Origin: JAMQPK01 sp963761975
GTDB lineage: Bacteria; Acidobacteriota; Vicinamibacteria; Vicinamibacterales; JAMQPK01
DNA: 64,000 nt
Assembly: GCA_963761975.1 (NCBI GenBank)
Contig: CAVXIR010000002.1
Span: forward strand, 248,001 to 312,000
Direction of reading: 5' to 3'
The position numbers and the translations under genes are program-made. A model generated the notes under the pieces. That model saw only the letters and a list, made by a program, of their open reading frames with translations. It did not search any database and was not told where the DNA came from. This document shows, piece after piece, positions 25,568 through 33,286 of the stretch (the stretch's first letter is position 1; each line of letters opens with the position of its first letter).

Positions 25568-26098
25568 GTGCCTCCACTGTGGTCGAATACGGTCACCCTT
25601 CGCCAATACCGCAACACCCGGATGTATCGGCCCCTGGCGAGGGTCCTGCGCACCTACAACCGCCGGCTCATTGACGGCCTGCACGCCCGCGGCTTTACCG
25701 ATTTCTCGCCGGCATATCCCGCGCTTCTCTCGAATCTCGATGTCGAGGGCACGCGCGTCGGCATCCTCGCCGTGCGTGCGGGCGTGACGCGTCAGGCCGC
25801 CGGTCAGCTGTTGCGCGAGATCGAGCGGTGCGGATACGTCGAACGGCGTCCCGCCGCAGACGACGCACGTGCCACCATCGTCAGGTTCACCGCACAGGGG
25901 CGCCGCCTGCTGGCGTCGGTGTTCGAGCTGGTCGAGGAGATCGAGGGAGAGTTTGCGGGGGCGCTCGAACCGGGCGGGTTCGATGCGCTTCGGGCGATGT
26001 TGCTGCAGCTCGCCAATCGCGTCGATCCGCTCGGCAACTTCGGCTCGCAGGACGAGCCGGCAACGCGCTCGAGACGCCGGCGGTCCGCTCAGTCCTAG
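25568..26098 (+). CDS. MarR-family transcriptional regulator
   Basis: 176 residues from a GTG at 25568; a later ATG at 25622 (MYRPLARVLRTYNRRLIDG) is also possible and no strong ribosome-binding site decides. The winged helix-turn-helix is visible as LLSNLDVEGTRVGILAVRAG, VTRQAAGQLLREIERCGYVE (recognition helix) and RRPAADDARATIVRFTAQG (wing with the conserved Asp and Arg). The C-terminal helices dimerise. MarR proteins repress neighbours until a phenolic or lipophilic ligand binds. The divergent SnoaL gene and the palindrome between them make it the local repressor, also of itself. Confidence 0.8.
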   Translation: MPPLWSNTVTLRQYRNTRMYRPLARVLRTYNRRLIDGLHARGFTDFSPAYPALLSNLDVEGTRVGILAVRAGVTRQAAGQLLREIERCGYVERRPAADDARATIVRFTAQGRRLLASVFELVEEIEGEFAGALEPGGFDALRAMLLQLANRVDPLGNFGSQDEPATRSRRRRSAQS

Positions 26099-26124
26099 AC
26101 TACTGTGTCAGATCTGGGTAACGG

Positions 26125-26148
26125 CGCTTCGGTAGCGCAGGGCTTCAG
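26125..26148 (+). repeat. Dispersed palindromic repeat, copy 3 (half)
   Basis: CGCTTCGGTAGCGCAGGGCT followed by TCAG matches the left half of copy 1 at 5352-5389 and stops where the second arm would begin. Together with 26100-26295, which contains no gene, it looks like a decayed insertion. Confidence 0.65.
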
Positions 26149-26295
26149 TGAATTTCCATTTGTGTTTCAACGCAAAGGCGGAAAGCAACTGGGCGGGAGA
26201 GTCCTTGGCAGTGCCACTCGCATGTTCGCACCGGCTCCAAGTCGCGCGACGCGATCGGACGGACGAGTGCGAACAGTGCGAGTGGCTGCTAGCCG

Positions 26296-27213
26296 CTACT
26301 TAATGTACCAATGAGCCGTCAGTGAGACGCCGATCCGTTCCGGCGTCACTCCAACCGTCGATGCTTGCCACCATCGGTAACCAAGTTCGGCGCTGACCGC
26401 AAACTGTGGCGCGCCGGCAAACGTCGTTTCGGCGCCGCCGAACGTCTGGACCCCAAAGCTGTTCTCGCTGCCCGCACTGGCGACGTCTGTGGGCACGCGA
26501 TTGAAGGTCGTCCGATACAGGCTGCCTCCGCCGCCGAGGTAGGGACGCACCCATACCGAGCTGGAGATCGCGCTGGGCAACGCGTACATGACGCTTGGCG
26601 CAAACTGGAGCGACGTCACATGCCCGGTTCCGAGCAGGCTTGGGAGGCGGGAATGCAACACATCGAACTGCAGGCCCATACGACTGCGCCACCACGTTCT
26701 GGCGGTCGCCCCGAAGCCCGCCCCGAAACCTAGTGTCGCGGCGTTCATGCGGGCGCCCATGCCAAACGTGTGGAGGAGAATCCCGTCCGACGGGCTCGGG
26801 CTGGATTGACCCGCGGCCAGGATTCGCTCGCTGAGCGCCGCGGGGTTGTCGGGCATTGACGACGTTGGGTATCCGGCGCTCGACGATGGTCCGGTCGGCG
26901 ACGCGCCCGGGCTCGAATTGGCCAACGTCGTGCGCGCGGCGATCGATCCGGCGTTCACATGCATGTAGGCGACGCCGCCTTCACCGGTTGTCCACGGCAC
27001 TTCTACCCAGGACCCGAGATTGCGCTTGATCTCGAGCACCATTCCCTGTTGCGCCTTCCCAATGACGGCACTCGCAACGGTGGGAGATTTGTATACGTCC
27101 GCCGCCGCGGCGTTCACCGTCAGCTGTGTTGCCTGCGCGCCAGGCGCTTGCGCGGACACCACCACGGTGTTCAGACAGAGCGCGAGTGCGACGAACGAAA
27201 CACGACGAATCAT
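26296..27213 (-). CDS. Secreted SH3-like domain protein with outer-membrane beta-barrel C-terminus
   Basis: 305 residues. Signal peptide at 1-21 (VALALCLNTVVVSAQA). Residues about 30-95 are a bacterial SH3-like domain: LTVNAAAADVYKSPTVASAV, GMVLEIKRNLGSWVEVPW, GVAYMHVNAGSI. A Ser/Pro linker (100-140) leads to a barrel with strands FGMGARMNAATLGFGAGFGA, MGLQFDVLHSRL, SVMYALPSAISSSVWVRPYL, FAVSAELGYRWWQAS, and the closing strand RIGVSLTAHWYIK. The SH3-like domain suggests peptidoglycan binding at the periplasmic face while the barrel sits in the outer membrane. Combining both in one short protein is unusual. A 346-base gap follows to the ParA gene, without identified features. Confidence 0.65.
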   Translation of the reverse strand: MIRRVSFVALALCLNTVVVSAQAPGAQATQLTVNAAAADVYKSPTVASAVIGKAQQGMVLEIKRNLGSWVEVPWTTGEGGVAYMHVNAGSIAARTTLANSSPGASPTGPSSSAGYPTSSMPDNPAALSERILAAGQSSPSPSDGILLHTFGMGARMNAATLGFGAGFGATARTWWRSRMGLQFDVLHSRLPSLLGTGHVTSLQFAPSVMYALPSAISSSVWVRPYLGGGGSLYRTTFNRVPTDVASAGSENSFGVQTFGGAETTFAGAPQFAVSAELGYRWWQASTVGVTPERIGVSLTAHWYIK

Positions 27214-27559
27214 TCGGTTACCTCCTGGCCAGCGAACACGATCGTGGCGTGTGGATCACGGATTTGATATCGATGGCCCACGTATGTTGTTGATTCCACG
27301 TCCGCGCGGCCGACACGCGCACTGTTGAGGCAAAGCCCGTGCGCGTAGCCGCGATTCGATTGGTCCGGCACATTGGGATGGTCTATTGACCTAATTCAGC
27401 GAGCTCCGATCCCCATATGTAGGCCCAAGTATTTGGCTGAGCGCTAGTAATAGGTTGCAGGGCGCTTACGGTTTTGGTACGCTGCGCTTTACCTGCATCG
27501 AACCAAGACATGACAAAACACAGAGCCCGTTGGCCCGGAACGCCCGAAAGGAGTGCGTG

Positions 27560-28768
27560 ATGCGGACGATTGCCGTCGTCAACCAGAAAGGCGGATGCGG
27601 AAAGACCACGACCGCAATCAATCTTGCGGCCTTCCTTGCGCTCAAGGGAAGGCGCACGTTGGTGGTCGATATGGATCCGCAGGGTCATGCGACGTTGGGA
27701 CTGCTGCCCGATCGTACTCAACCACCCAAGACGATGTTTGACGTGATGGTGCACCACCGGAACGGCAGGACCACACGCGTGCACGACATCATCCGCTGGG
27801 CGCAGGCGAATCTCGATGTGGCGCCGGCCGACATCCTTCTCAGTGGAGTTCCCGAAAAACTCGCAAAGCTGCGCAACCGAGAGAACATCCTGACGGAAGT
27901 TCTCGACGAGGTTCGCAACGACTATGACTACGCCATCGTCGACTGTCCGCCGCATGTCGGCCTTCTGACGTTCAACGCGCTCTCCGCGGCCGACGAAGCC
28001 ATCGTGCCAGTCGACCCAAGCTTCTTTGCGCTCCATGGCATCGGCAAGCTGCTCGAAACGTTCGACGTGCTGTACAACAAGACGGGTCACAAAGTCGAGG
28101 TGCGAGCGCTGGCAACGCTCTATATGGGGCGAGCGCGATTTGCCAGAGATGTTGTCGATGAGATCCGCACGCACCTCGCGGGCCGTTACTTCACAACTGT
28201 CATCCGACACAGCGTGAAACTGGCGGAGGCGGCCAGTCACGGCATGCCGATCGCCGGCTACTGTCGACGCTGCACCGGATTCGAAGATTACAAAGCATTG
28301 GCGGCCGAAGTGCTCGAGATGGAGCCGCAACCGTTGAGCGAACAGTCGAGCGAACAGCCGAGCGAGCAGTTGAGCGAGCAGTTGATCGAACCGGCGAACG
28401 AACTCGCGCGCGAACCGGCGATCGAAACTGTGAATGAAACGCCGGTCACGGTGACCGCGCCAGACGCGGAAAAGCTTGAAGCGCCCTGTGCACCGAAACC
28501 CACTCTGGACGGCGTCGTGTTTGCGCTCGAAGCACCGGAAGCGCATCGGGTGCAGCTGGTGGGTGACTTCAACGAGTGGATGCTCGACGGAAATGAGATG
28601 ACCCAGTCGGGAAAGGTGTGGACCAGCGTGCTCCAGCTTCAGCCCGGGCGCTACAGATATCGCTACGTGGTCGATGGACTCTGGTGCAGCGATCCTTTGA
28701 ACGCGCAAGTTGAACCTTCGCCCTACGGCGGCGACAACTCCGTCTGCGTCGTCGATGAGGCTCACTGA
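27560..28768 (+). CDS. ParA-type ATPase fused to a C-terminal AMPK/CBM48-like glycogen-binding domain
   Basis: 402 residues from an ATG with AAGGAG six bases upstream. Residues 1-250 are a ParA/Soj ATPase: deviant Walker A NQKGGCGKTTTAINLA (K10 and K15), switch I VVDMDPQGHATLGLL, Walker B YAIVDCPPHVGLLTFNAL, and a ParA helix set ending GMPIAGYCRRCTGFEDYKAL. A linker with four SEQ repeats (residues 259-275) leads to residues about 316-400: VVFALEAPEAHRVQLVGDFN, EWMLDGNEMTQSGKVWTSVL, YRYRYVVDGLWCSDPLNAQV. This is the carbohydrate-binding beta sandwich of AMPK and branching enzymes; the aromatic residues W and Y in GDFNEW and DGLW are the expected glucan contacts. ParA proteins ride the nucleoid to position cargo. 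The following gene, 12 bases away, carries a ParB-like N-terminus. Positioning of glycogen is inferred, not shown. Confidence 0.85.
   Translation: MRTIAVVNQKGGCGKTTTAINLAAFLALKGRRTLVVDMDPQGHATLGLLPDRTQPPKTMFDVMVHHRNGRTTRVHDIIRWAQANLDVAPADILLSGVPEKLAKLRNRENILTEVLDEVRNDYDYAIVDCPPHVGLLTFNALSAADEAIVPVDPSFFALHGIGKLLETFDVLYNKTGHKVEVRALATLYMGRARFARDVVDEIRTHLAGRYFTTVIRHSVKLAEAASHGMPIAGYCRRCTGFEDYKALAAEVLEMEPQPLSEQSSEQPSEQLSEQLIEPANELAREPAIETVNETPVTVTAPDAEKLEAPCAPKPTLDGVVFALEAPEAHRVQLVGDFNEWMLDGNEMTQSGKVWTSVLQLQPGRYRYRYVVDGLWCSDPLNAQVEPSPYGGDNSVCVVDEAH
28337..28384 (+). repeat. Four 12-bp coding repeats in the ParA-CBM48 linker
   Basis: AGCGAACAGTCG, AGCGAACAGCCG, AGCGAGCAGTTG and AGCGAGCAGTTG follow each other in frame and encode SEQ-S, SEQ-P, SEQ-L, SEQ-L. 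They lie between the ATPase and the glycogen-binding domain, so unit number can change the tether length without altering the frame. Confidence 0.8.
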
Positions 28769-28780
28769 TTGGGGATATCG

Positions 28781-29395
28781 ATGCCGTCCGAGGGCACTCC
28801 GCCAAACGACAAACGAGCCTCCAGGCCGCTCGGACGCGGCCTGGAGGACATCTCTTATTTGTTCTTGTCCAATCAGGCGGCTATGCCATCCGGCGAGCAG
28901 GTAGATGATGCCGCCGCCTCAGAAGGCACGGAGGTTCGCCGCCCCGCACTCTCTGTGCTTCGACGCGGGACACCGATCACCAAGGGACAACTCACTGAGA
29001 CACTCAGCGAATCTCGAAGCGCGCTCACCGAAGACTTGCTGGCGATCGGCGAAGGCATCGTCTGCAGTCCGTACGGTGAAATCGATCTACTCGCCGTCGA
29101 CCATACCTACCGGCTGACGGTCATCGACGTGCAGACCATGCTCGACGACACGCTGATCGCGCGAGGGCTCAGCCATGTCGACTGGAGCATCCGCAACCTG
29201 GCGACGGTGCAACGTTTGTATCCCGATTGGGTCATCGATGCATCCCGTCAGCCTCGACTCGTGCTCGTCGCCCCGAGATTTTCGCTGGCGCTGAGAAGCG
29301 GCATCCGCCAGATCACCGCCCCGGCCATTTCGTGCTTCCGCTATTGCGAGGTTGAGCTGGCGGGCGAGGCTGGAATCCTGGTCGAGCGCGTCTAG
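28781..29395 (+). CDS. Partner of the ParA-CBM48 protein: ParB-like N-terminal motif plus degenerate nuclease-like domain
   Basis: 204 residues from the ATG at 28781; a TTG at 28769 directly after the ParA stop is the alternative. Residues 14-28 read SRPLGRGLEDISYLF. A basic RxLGRGLxxL stretch at the N-terminus is the segment by which ParB proteins stimulate ParA ATPase. Residues 60-120 lead to GEIDLLAVDHTYRLTVIDVQ (D102, D116, Q118), which matches the core of PD-(D/E)xK nucleases such as NucS but has Gln in place of the catalytic Lys. The rest (DDTLIARGLSHVDWSIRNLA, RLVLVAPRFSLALRSG) fits the same fold. No helix-turn-helix or CTPase ParB domain is seen. I infer a scaffold that activates the ATPase and binds cargo, not a nuclease. 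Confidence 0.65.
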   Translation: MPSEGTPPNDKRASRPLGRGLEDISYLFLSNQAAMPSGEQVDDAAASEGTEVRRPALSVLRRGTPITKGQLTETLSESRSALTEDLLAIGEGIVCSPYGEIDLLAVDHTYRLTVIDVQTMLDDTLIARGLSHVDWSIRNLATVQRLYPDWVIDASRQPRLVLVAPRFSLALRSGIRQITAPAISCFRYCEVELAGEAGILVERV

Positions 29396-29428
29396 AGACG
29401 CTCGCGGGTTCCATGGGAACCCGACTGC

Positions 29429-30058
29429 TTACTGGTCGAACCAGAGATCCACTTTGTTCCCATCAGGCAGGATCAGCCTCAACTTCGTGGACGCACTGGC
29501 GAGCGACAGACCCACGTCCTGGCCATCATTGATGCTGGCCGTGTCTACAAGTATCTCGAAGTTGCTGTCGTGGCCAATGCAGCCTGCGACCTGCTTGGCG
29601 CCCTGCTGGTTCCTGCAGGGATTCTGCTCTGGAAATCGCACTGAGACGTCGGCGGTGACCAGTTCGCGCGCCGCATCGTAGTGCCAGTGCGCCGACCCGT
29701 TCTTGACCGGTGTGGGCACGCAATACACGAGCGCTGAGGCGTGGGGATTGATCCACTGGTGATCGGCACCACCGTATTCCCACGCCATGAGCGGAATCAC
29801 AGGGCGTTGATTGGCACCGCAGATCGACAGCAACTGCCGAGCTGCCGCATCGGCGGCAATCTCCTCGGGCGATTTTGCGTTGATGTCCCAGTCCTTGCCC
29901 TTATTTCCTGGATGCGCGCCTTTGTAGGACTCGATCCACGCCCGCACCTGTGCAGCGGTTACCGACTGCGGATTCCCGGCGGTTGCTGCCTGCTGCGCCA
30001 CCGCGGGCTGCGTCACGACGACGGCCACCAGAACTGTCCAGAGCATCGCACTTCGCAT
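29429..30058 (-). CDS. Secreted protein of unknown function
   Basis: 209 residues from the ATG at 30058, with GGAGGG just upstream; an earlier ATG at 30082 exists in frame. Signal peptide at 1-22 (MLWTVLVAVVVTQPAVAQQ). The mature part has VTAAQVRAWIESYKGAHPGN, a helix with AADAAARQLLSICG, then DHQWINPHASALVYCVPTPV, SAHWHYDAARELVTADVSVR and NFEILVDTASINDGQDVG. Two or three cysteines (C88, C118, and NPCRNQQGAKQVAGCIGH) are likely disulfide-bonded. The family is not recognised. It faces the ParA-type pair tail to tail with a 33-base gap. Confidence 0.6.
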   Translation of the reverse strand: MRSAMLWTVLVAVVVTQPAVAQQAATAGNPQSVTAAQVRAWIESYKGAHPGNKGKDWDINAKSPEEIAADAAARQLLSICGANQRPVIPLMAWEYGGADHQWINPHASALVYCVPTPVKNGSAHWHYDAARELVTADVSVRFPEQNPCRNQQGAKQVAGCIGHDSNFEILVDTASINDGQDVGLSLASASTKLRLILPDGNKVDLWFDQ

Positions 30059-30156
30059 GGGCCCTCCGGCGTCCGTGCCCACATCGGACGGACGCGTCGG
30101 TAGAGGCTACCGCCCATGGCCGGTGCGAGAAAATTACCCAAATGGGTAATATGCCG

Positions 30157-31440
30157 CTACGATTTCCCGCCGCTGAAACGCGCTTTCAGCGCGGCACGAT
30201 CGATGGCAGTTCCGCGCAGATAGACCGCTGAGATGCGGCGTGTGTTGGTGATGTCGTCCAGCGGATTGGCATCGAGCACGACGAAGGCCGCGCTCTTGCC
30301 ACTCGCCACAGTGCCGAGGTCGGCGAGCCTCAACACCTGCGCGGCGTTGCGCGTGGCGGCGACAAGCACCTGCATCGGTGTCATCCCCGCGGCCACCATG
30401 TCTGCCATTTCCAGGTGATGGCTCCACGGGACGCCGCCGTCGGTGCCGAGCGCGATGAGAACGCCCTCCTTATTCAATCTGGCCAGGTTGCGCGCTTGAA
30501 TGCCGAACGCCTGCTGCAGCGCAGGGCGATCGGTCGATGCCGCCTCCTGGAGCTTTTTCAATTCGCCGGCCGGAACCGTGTCGCTGAGCCAGGCGAGGTC
30601 GGTCTTCACTCCGCGATCGGGAAGATTCGGGATCAGGAAAAAGTCCCGGCGCTCTTTGATCAACGCCACGATCTCGCCATCGACGTCCCGGTCGCGCACG
30701 CTGTGGGCGAATCCGTCGAGTCCCGCACGCAGAAGGCCCTTCGCATCGTCTAACGTCACGATATGAGCGGTCACGCGAAGCTTGCTCTTGTGAGCTTCGT
30801 CGATGATCGCCCCGTAAAGCGAAGGCGTCAGCTTCGTGTATTTGCCGTCGCGATCGTCGACCCAGATCTTGACGATGTCGACTTTTCGCGCAGCAAGCTC
30901 CTGCACGGCTTTGCGTGCTTCGCCGTCGGATGTGACCCAGTACGGCACGGTCGTCCGTCCCGGCTCCTGGCCGGTTATCCCACGCCCCGCCGTTCGCAGA
31001 AGCGGAGCGCCCGCGACCGGCTGCTGCCGCACCTGCAATGCCACGTCACCCGCATCGGTGCCAAGGCTGATGAGCGCGCCCACTCCGTAGTACGCCTTGT
31101 GCTCGAGCACATCGACCAGCGCGGGCCGTTCGCTTGGCATGTGGGTGTGCGCATCGACGATCGCTGGAATCACGGTCTTGCCGGTCAAGTCCACGCGACG
31201 TGCGCCCGCGGGCACTTTCAACTGCCCTCGTCGACCAACCTCCGTGAACCGATCGCCCTGCACGACAAAGGCCGAGTTCTCGATCGGCGCACTGCCGTCG
31301 CCCACGATGAGACGCGCCCCTTCGTACACCGTGACAGTTCCAGACTGCGGCGCCTGCCACGCGAGGAGGCCTGCAGTGATTCCAGCGGCGAATAGCAGCA
31401 CGGCGATCGACCGATAAAATATCGTTCTTGCTCGGCACAT
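30157..31440 (-). CDS. Secreted amidohydrolase, imidazolonepropionase-like
   Basis: 427 residues from the ATG at 31440, with AGGAG six bases upstream on the minus strand. A signal anchor (FYRSIAVLLFAAGITAGLLA) is followed by an amidohydrolase-superfamily barrel: YEGARLIVGDGSAPIENSAF, the metal ligands in VIPAIVDAHTHMPSERP (HxH), a Lys in KVDIVKIWVDDRDG, His in LRVTAHIVTLDDA and FAHSVRD, and the catalytic Asp in ALGTDGGVPWSHHLE. ARNAAQVL and GTVASGKSAAFVVLDANPLD form the C-terminal strand set. These enzymes hydrolyse C-N or C-O bonds in amides, hydantoins or prolidase-type substrates. The role is periplasmic, the substrate unknown. Confidence 0.82.
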   Translation of the reverse strand: MCRARTIFYRSIAVLLFAAGITAGLLAWQAPQSGTVTVYEGARLIVGDGSAPIENSAFVVQGDRFTEVGRRGQLKVPAGARRVDLTGKTVIPAIVDAHTHMPSERPALVDVLEHKAYYGVGALISLGTDAGDVALQVRQQPVAGAPLLRTAGRGITGQEPGRTTVPYWVTSDGEARKAVQELAARKVDIVKIWVDDRDGKYTKLTPSLYGAIIDEAHKSKLRVTAHIVTLDDAKGLLRAGLDGFAHSVRDRDVDGEIVALIKERRDFFLIPNLPDRGVKTDLAWLSDTVPAGELKKLQEAASTDRPALQQAFGIQARNLARLNKEGVLIALGTDGGVPWSHHLEMADMVAAGMTPMQVLVAATRNAAQVLRLADLGTVASGKSAAFVVLDANPLDDITNTRRISAVYLRGTAIDRAALKARFSGGKS

Positions 31441-31502
31441 GGGAGACTCCTGTAGACTGGGCGCATTCATTCGAACCGGGACCCGCTTCAAGGAGGAATG
31501 AT

Positions 31503-31955
31503 ATGCGCGTGAACATCGTGCCTGTGGTCTTTCTGTGTGTTCTGATGACTGCCGTTTCCGTCGCGGCGCAGGAACGCGGCCGCGGCACGCCGCCACCCGT
31601 CAGCACCGACCCTTACAACATCTGGCCCGCCAAGCAGCTATCCACGCCCGGCAGGTTGGGCAACTACGGCCACTACAGCGCCAGCATCCAGCGTCGCGAG
31701 GTGGGAGCGGCGCCTGAGACGCACACGGGGTTCTCTCACTTCCTGATGTTTACGAGCGGCGAAGGGAACGTCATTCTTGGCGGTCAAATCGTCGACGGAC
31801 CGGACGCAAAGAAGGTCATCAAGGGGGGCGACACGCACAAGATCGTTCTCGGCGAGATGTACCATATTCCGATCAACACAGCGCACCAAGTGGTGCCGAA
31901 CCCGGGAAGTTCGGTGACTTACTGGGTGACCAACATCAATGTGTTGAAACCGTAA
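31503..31955 (+). CDS. Small secreted cupin-like protein
   Basis: 150 residues from an ATG with AAGGAGG at 31490-31496. Signal peptide at 1-22. The cupin core is visible in GHYSASIQRREVGAAPETHT, GFSHFLMFTSGEGNVILGGQ and HKIVLGEMYHIPINTAHQVV, ending SVTYWVTNINVLKP; His residues in HTGFSH and NTAHQ would bind a metal. Such cupins stabilise or sense sugars and acids. It is divergent from the amidohydrolase gene at 30157-31440. Confidence 0.75.
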   Translation: MRVNIVPVVFLCVLMTAVSVAAQERGRGTPPPVSTDPYNIWPAKQLSTPGRLGNYGHYSASIQRREVGAAPETHTGFSHFLMFTSGEGNVILGGQIVDGPDAKKVIKGGDTHKIVLGEMYHIPINTAHQVVPNPGSSVTYWVTNINVLKP

Positions 31956-31965
31956 CGATTCATTA

Positions 31966-32155
31966 GGTTCGTAAAGTTCGTAAAGTTCGTAAAGTTCGTG
32001 GGGTTCGTAAAAGTTCGTGGGTTCGTCGGTTCGGTTCAGCGAACACACCGAAGTGACGAACCCCACGAACCCTTTACGAACCCACGAACCCTTCGCACTC
32101 AACACACCTAACGCACCCAACGCACCTATCGCACCTACCGCACCTACCGCACCTA
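31966..32155. repeat. Intergenic double word-array between convergent genes
   Basis: First array: five runs of TTCGTAAAG, GTTCGTGG and GTTCGTCGG from 31966 to about 32036, answered by GAACCCCACGAACCC and TTTACGAACCCACGAACCC at 32059-32092, the reverse complement. Second array: CGCACCTAC-type decamers from 32096 to 32155. Nothing codes here. The stop codons of the cupin gene (+) and the SMP-30 gene (-) flank it, so it can act as a two-sided terminator. Confidence 0.8.
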
Positions 32156-32157
32156 GC

Positions 32158-33066
32158 CTACTTCGCTCTGCCCGCGTAGCCCTTCGCGATCATGTCGAGC
32201 TTGAACAGACAGGAAGGCGTCGCGATATAGAGCGTTTTCTTGTCCGGGCCGCCGAAGCCCAGGTTCTGCGGTCGTTGCGACGTCGGAATCAACCCGAGCG
32301 ACTTGCCATCCTTGCTGAACACCTGTACGCCCGGCTGGATCCCGACATACACGCGTCCCTCGCTGTCGACCGCGATGCCGTCGGCGTGGCTCTCTTTGGC
32401 GCCGTTCAGGCCTTCGTATGGCCCGAAGGCCCGTTTGTTCGTCAGCTTGCCATCAGCCTGAATGTCAAACACGTCCAGATGGTCGCCGCTGGAGTTGCCG
32501 GAATAGAGCGTCTTTTCGTCCGGGCTCAGCTGGATGCCATGCGCGCTCGCGGCTTCGCCCATCTTCATGGGCTGGCCGCCGGGGGCAATGTAGTACACGG
32601 CCGAGGGCTTGTCGCTCGGCAGCGTGAACCAGATCCCGTCTTTCTTGTCGACAACCAGATCGTTCGGCCGCGACGGCATCTTTGCGATGACCGATTTCGT
32701 GGGATGCAGCACCGCGATGCTGTCGGCGGTCGTTGCGAGGACGCGCCCCTTCGAGTCGAGCGCGAGGCCGTTGGCCCGGTTCGTCTCCTCGAGGAACACC
32801 GTCATGGCGCCGCTCTTGTCGATCTTATAAACCCTGCTGGCACCCGGTTCGGTGACCAGCGTCGTGCCATCAGGCATGGCGAGCGGACCTTCGCTGCTCC
32901 GCATCCCGTCTTTCACGATGGTCACTTTCGCGCCCTTGGCAACGACGCCGGGAATACCGGGCGCGACGGTCTCTGTCGCTGGCGGCGGCGGCGCCCCTCG
33001 ACCTCGTTCCTGAGCGTATGTCGATGCGGAGCAGAGCGCGCACAAAATGACGACAGCAATCCTCAT
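32158..33066 (-). CDS. Secreted SMP-30/gluconolactonase-type propeller protein
   Basis: 302 residues from the ATG at 33066, with GGAGG seven bases upstream. Signal peptide at 1-18. Six-bladed propeller signatures: DGMRSSEGPLAMPDGTTLVT, ETNRANGLALDSKGRVLATT, SRPNDLVVDKKDGIWFTLP, AHGIQLSPDEKTLYSGNSSG, ESHADGIAVDSEGRVYVGIQ, and FGGPDKKTLYIATPSCLFKL. N and D residues in ANGLALD, PNDLVVD and ADGIAVD match the metal-binding Asn/Asp of SMP-30. These hydrolyse sugar lactones in the periplasm. It converges on the cupin gene. Confidence 0.85.
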   Translation of the reverse strand: MRIAVVILCALCSASTYAQERGRGAPPPPATETVAPGIPGVVAKGAKVTIVKDGMRSSEGPLAMPDGTTLVTEPGASRVYKIDKSGAMTVFLEETNRANGLALDSKGRVLATTADSIAVLHPTKSVIAKMPSRPNDLVVDKKDGIWFTLPSDKPSAVYYIAPGGQPMKMGEAASAHGIQLSPDEKTLYSGNSSGDHLDVFDIQADGKLTNKRAFGPYEGLNGAKESHADGIAVDSEGRVYVGIQPGVQVFSKDGKSLGLIPTSQRPQNLGFGGPDKKTLYIATPSCLFKLDMIAKGYAGRAK

Positions 33067-33286
33067 AACTGGCCTCCATGCAACATCGCGGACTTCCTGA
33101 GCCGTTTGAATAAACGAGATCCTAGCGCCGTCAACGTGAGATGTGCAACGGCGATTGTCGAGCCATCTCCTTGACCGCGAGACAGGCCAGAAACGACGCA
33201 GAATCCTCGTTGCCGGCGGGTGCCGTTTGTGCCTACAATGGCGCACTTTACACAATCGATCGAAACTCTCAGCAAGGGGGTCGGCG

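Noticed and set aside
27383..28765. 460-codon minus-strand frame opposite the ParA fusion
   Set aside because: The + strand has ParA motifs and a strong ribosome site; the opposite frame has none.
31966..32155. CRISPR-like array
   Set aside because: The repeated words are only 8-10 bases and imperfect, with no spacers of constant length and no cas genes nearby.
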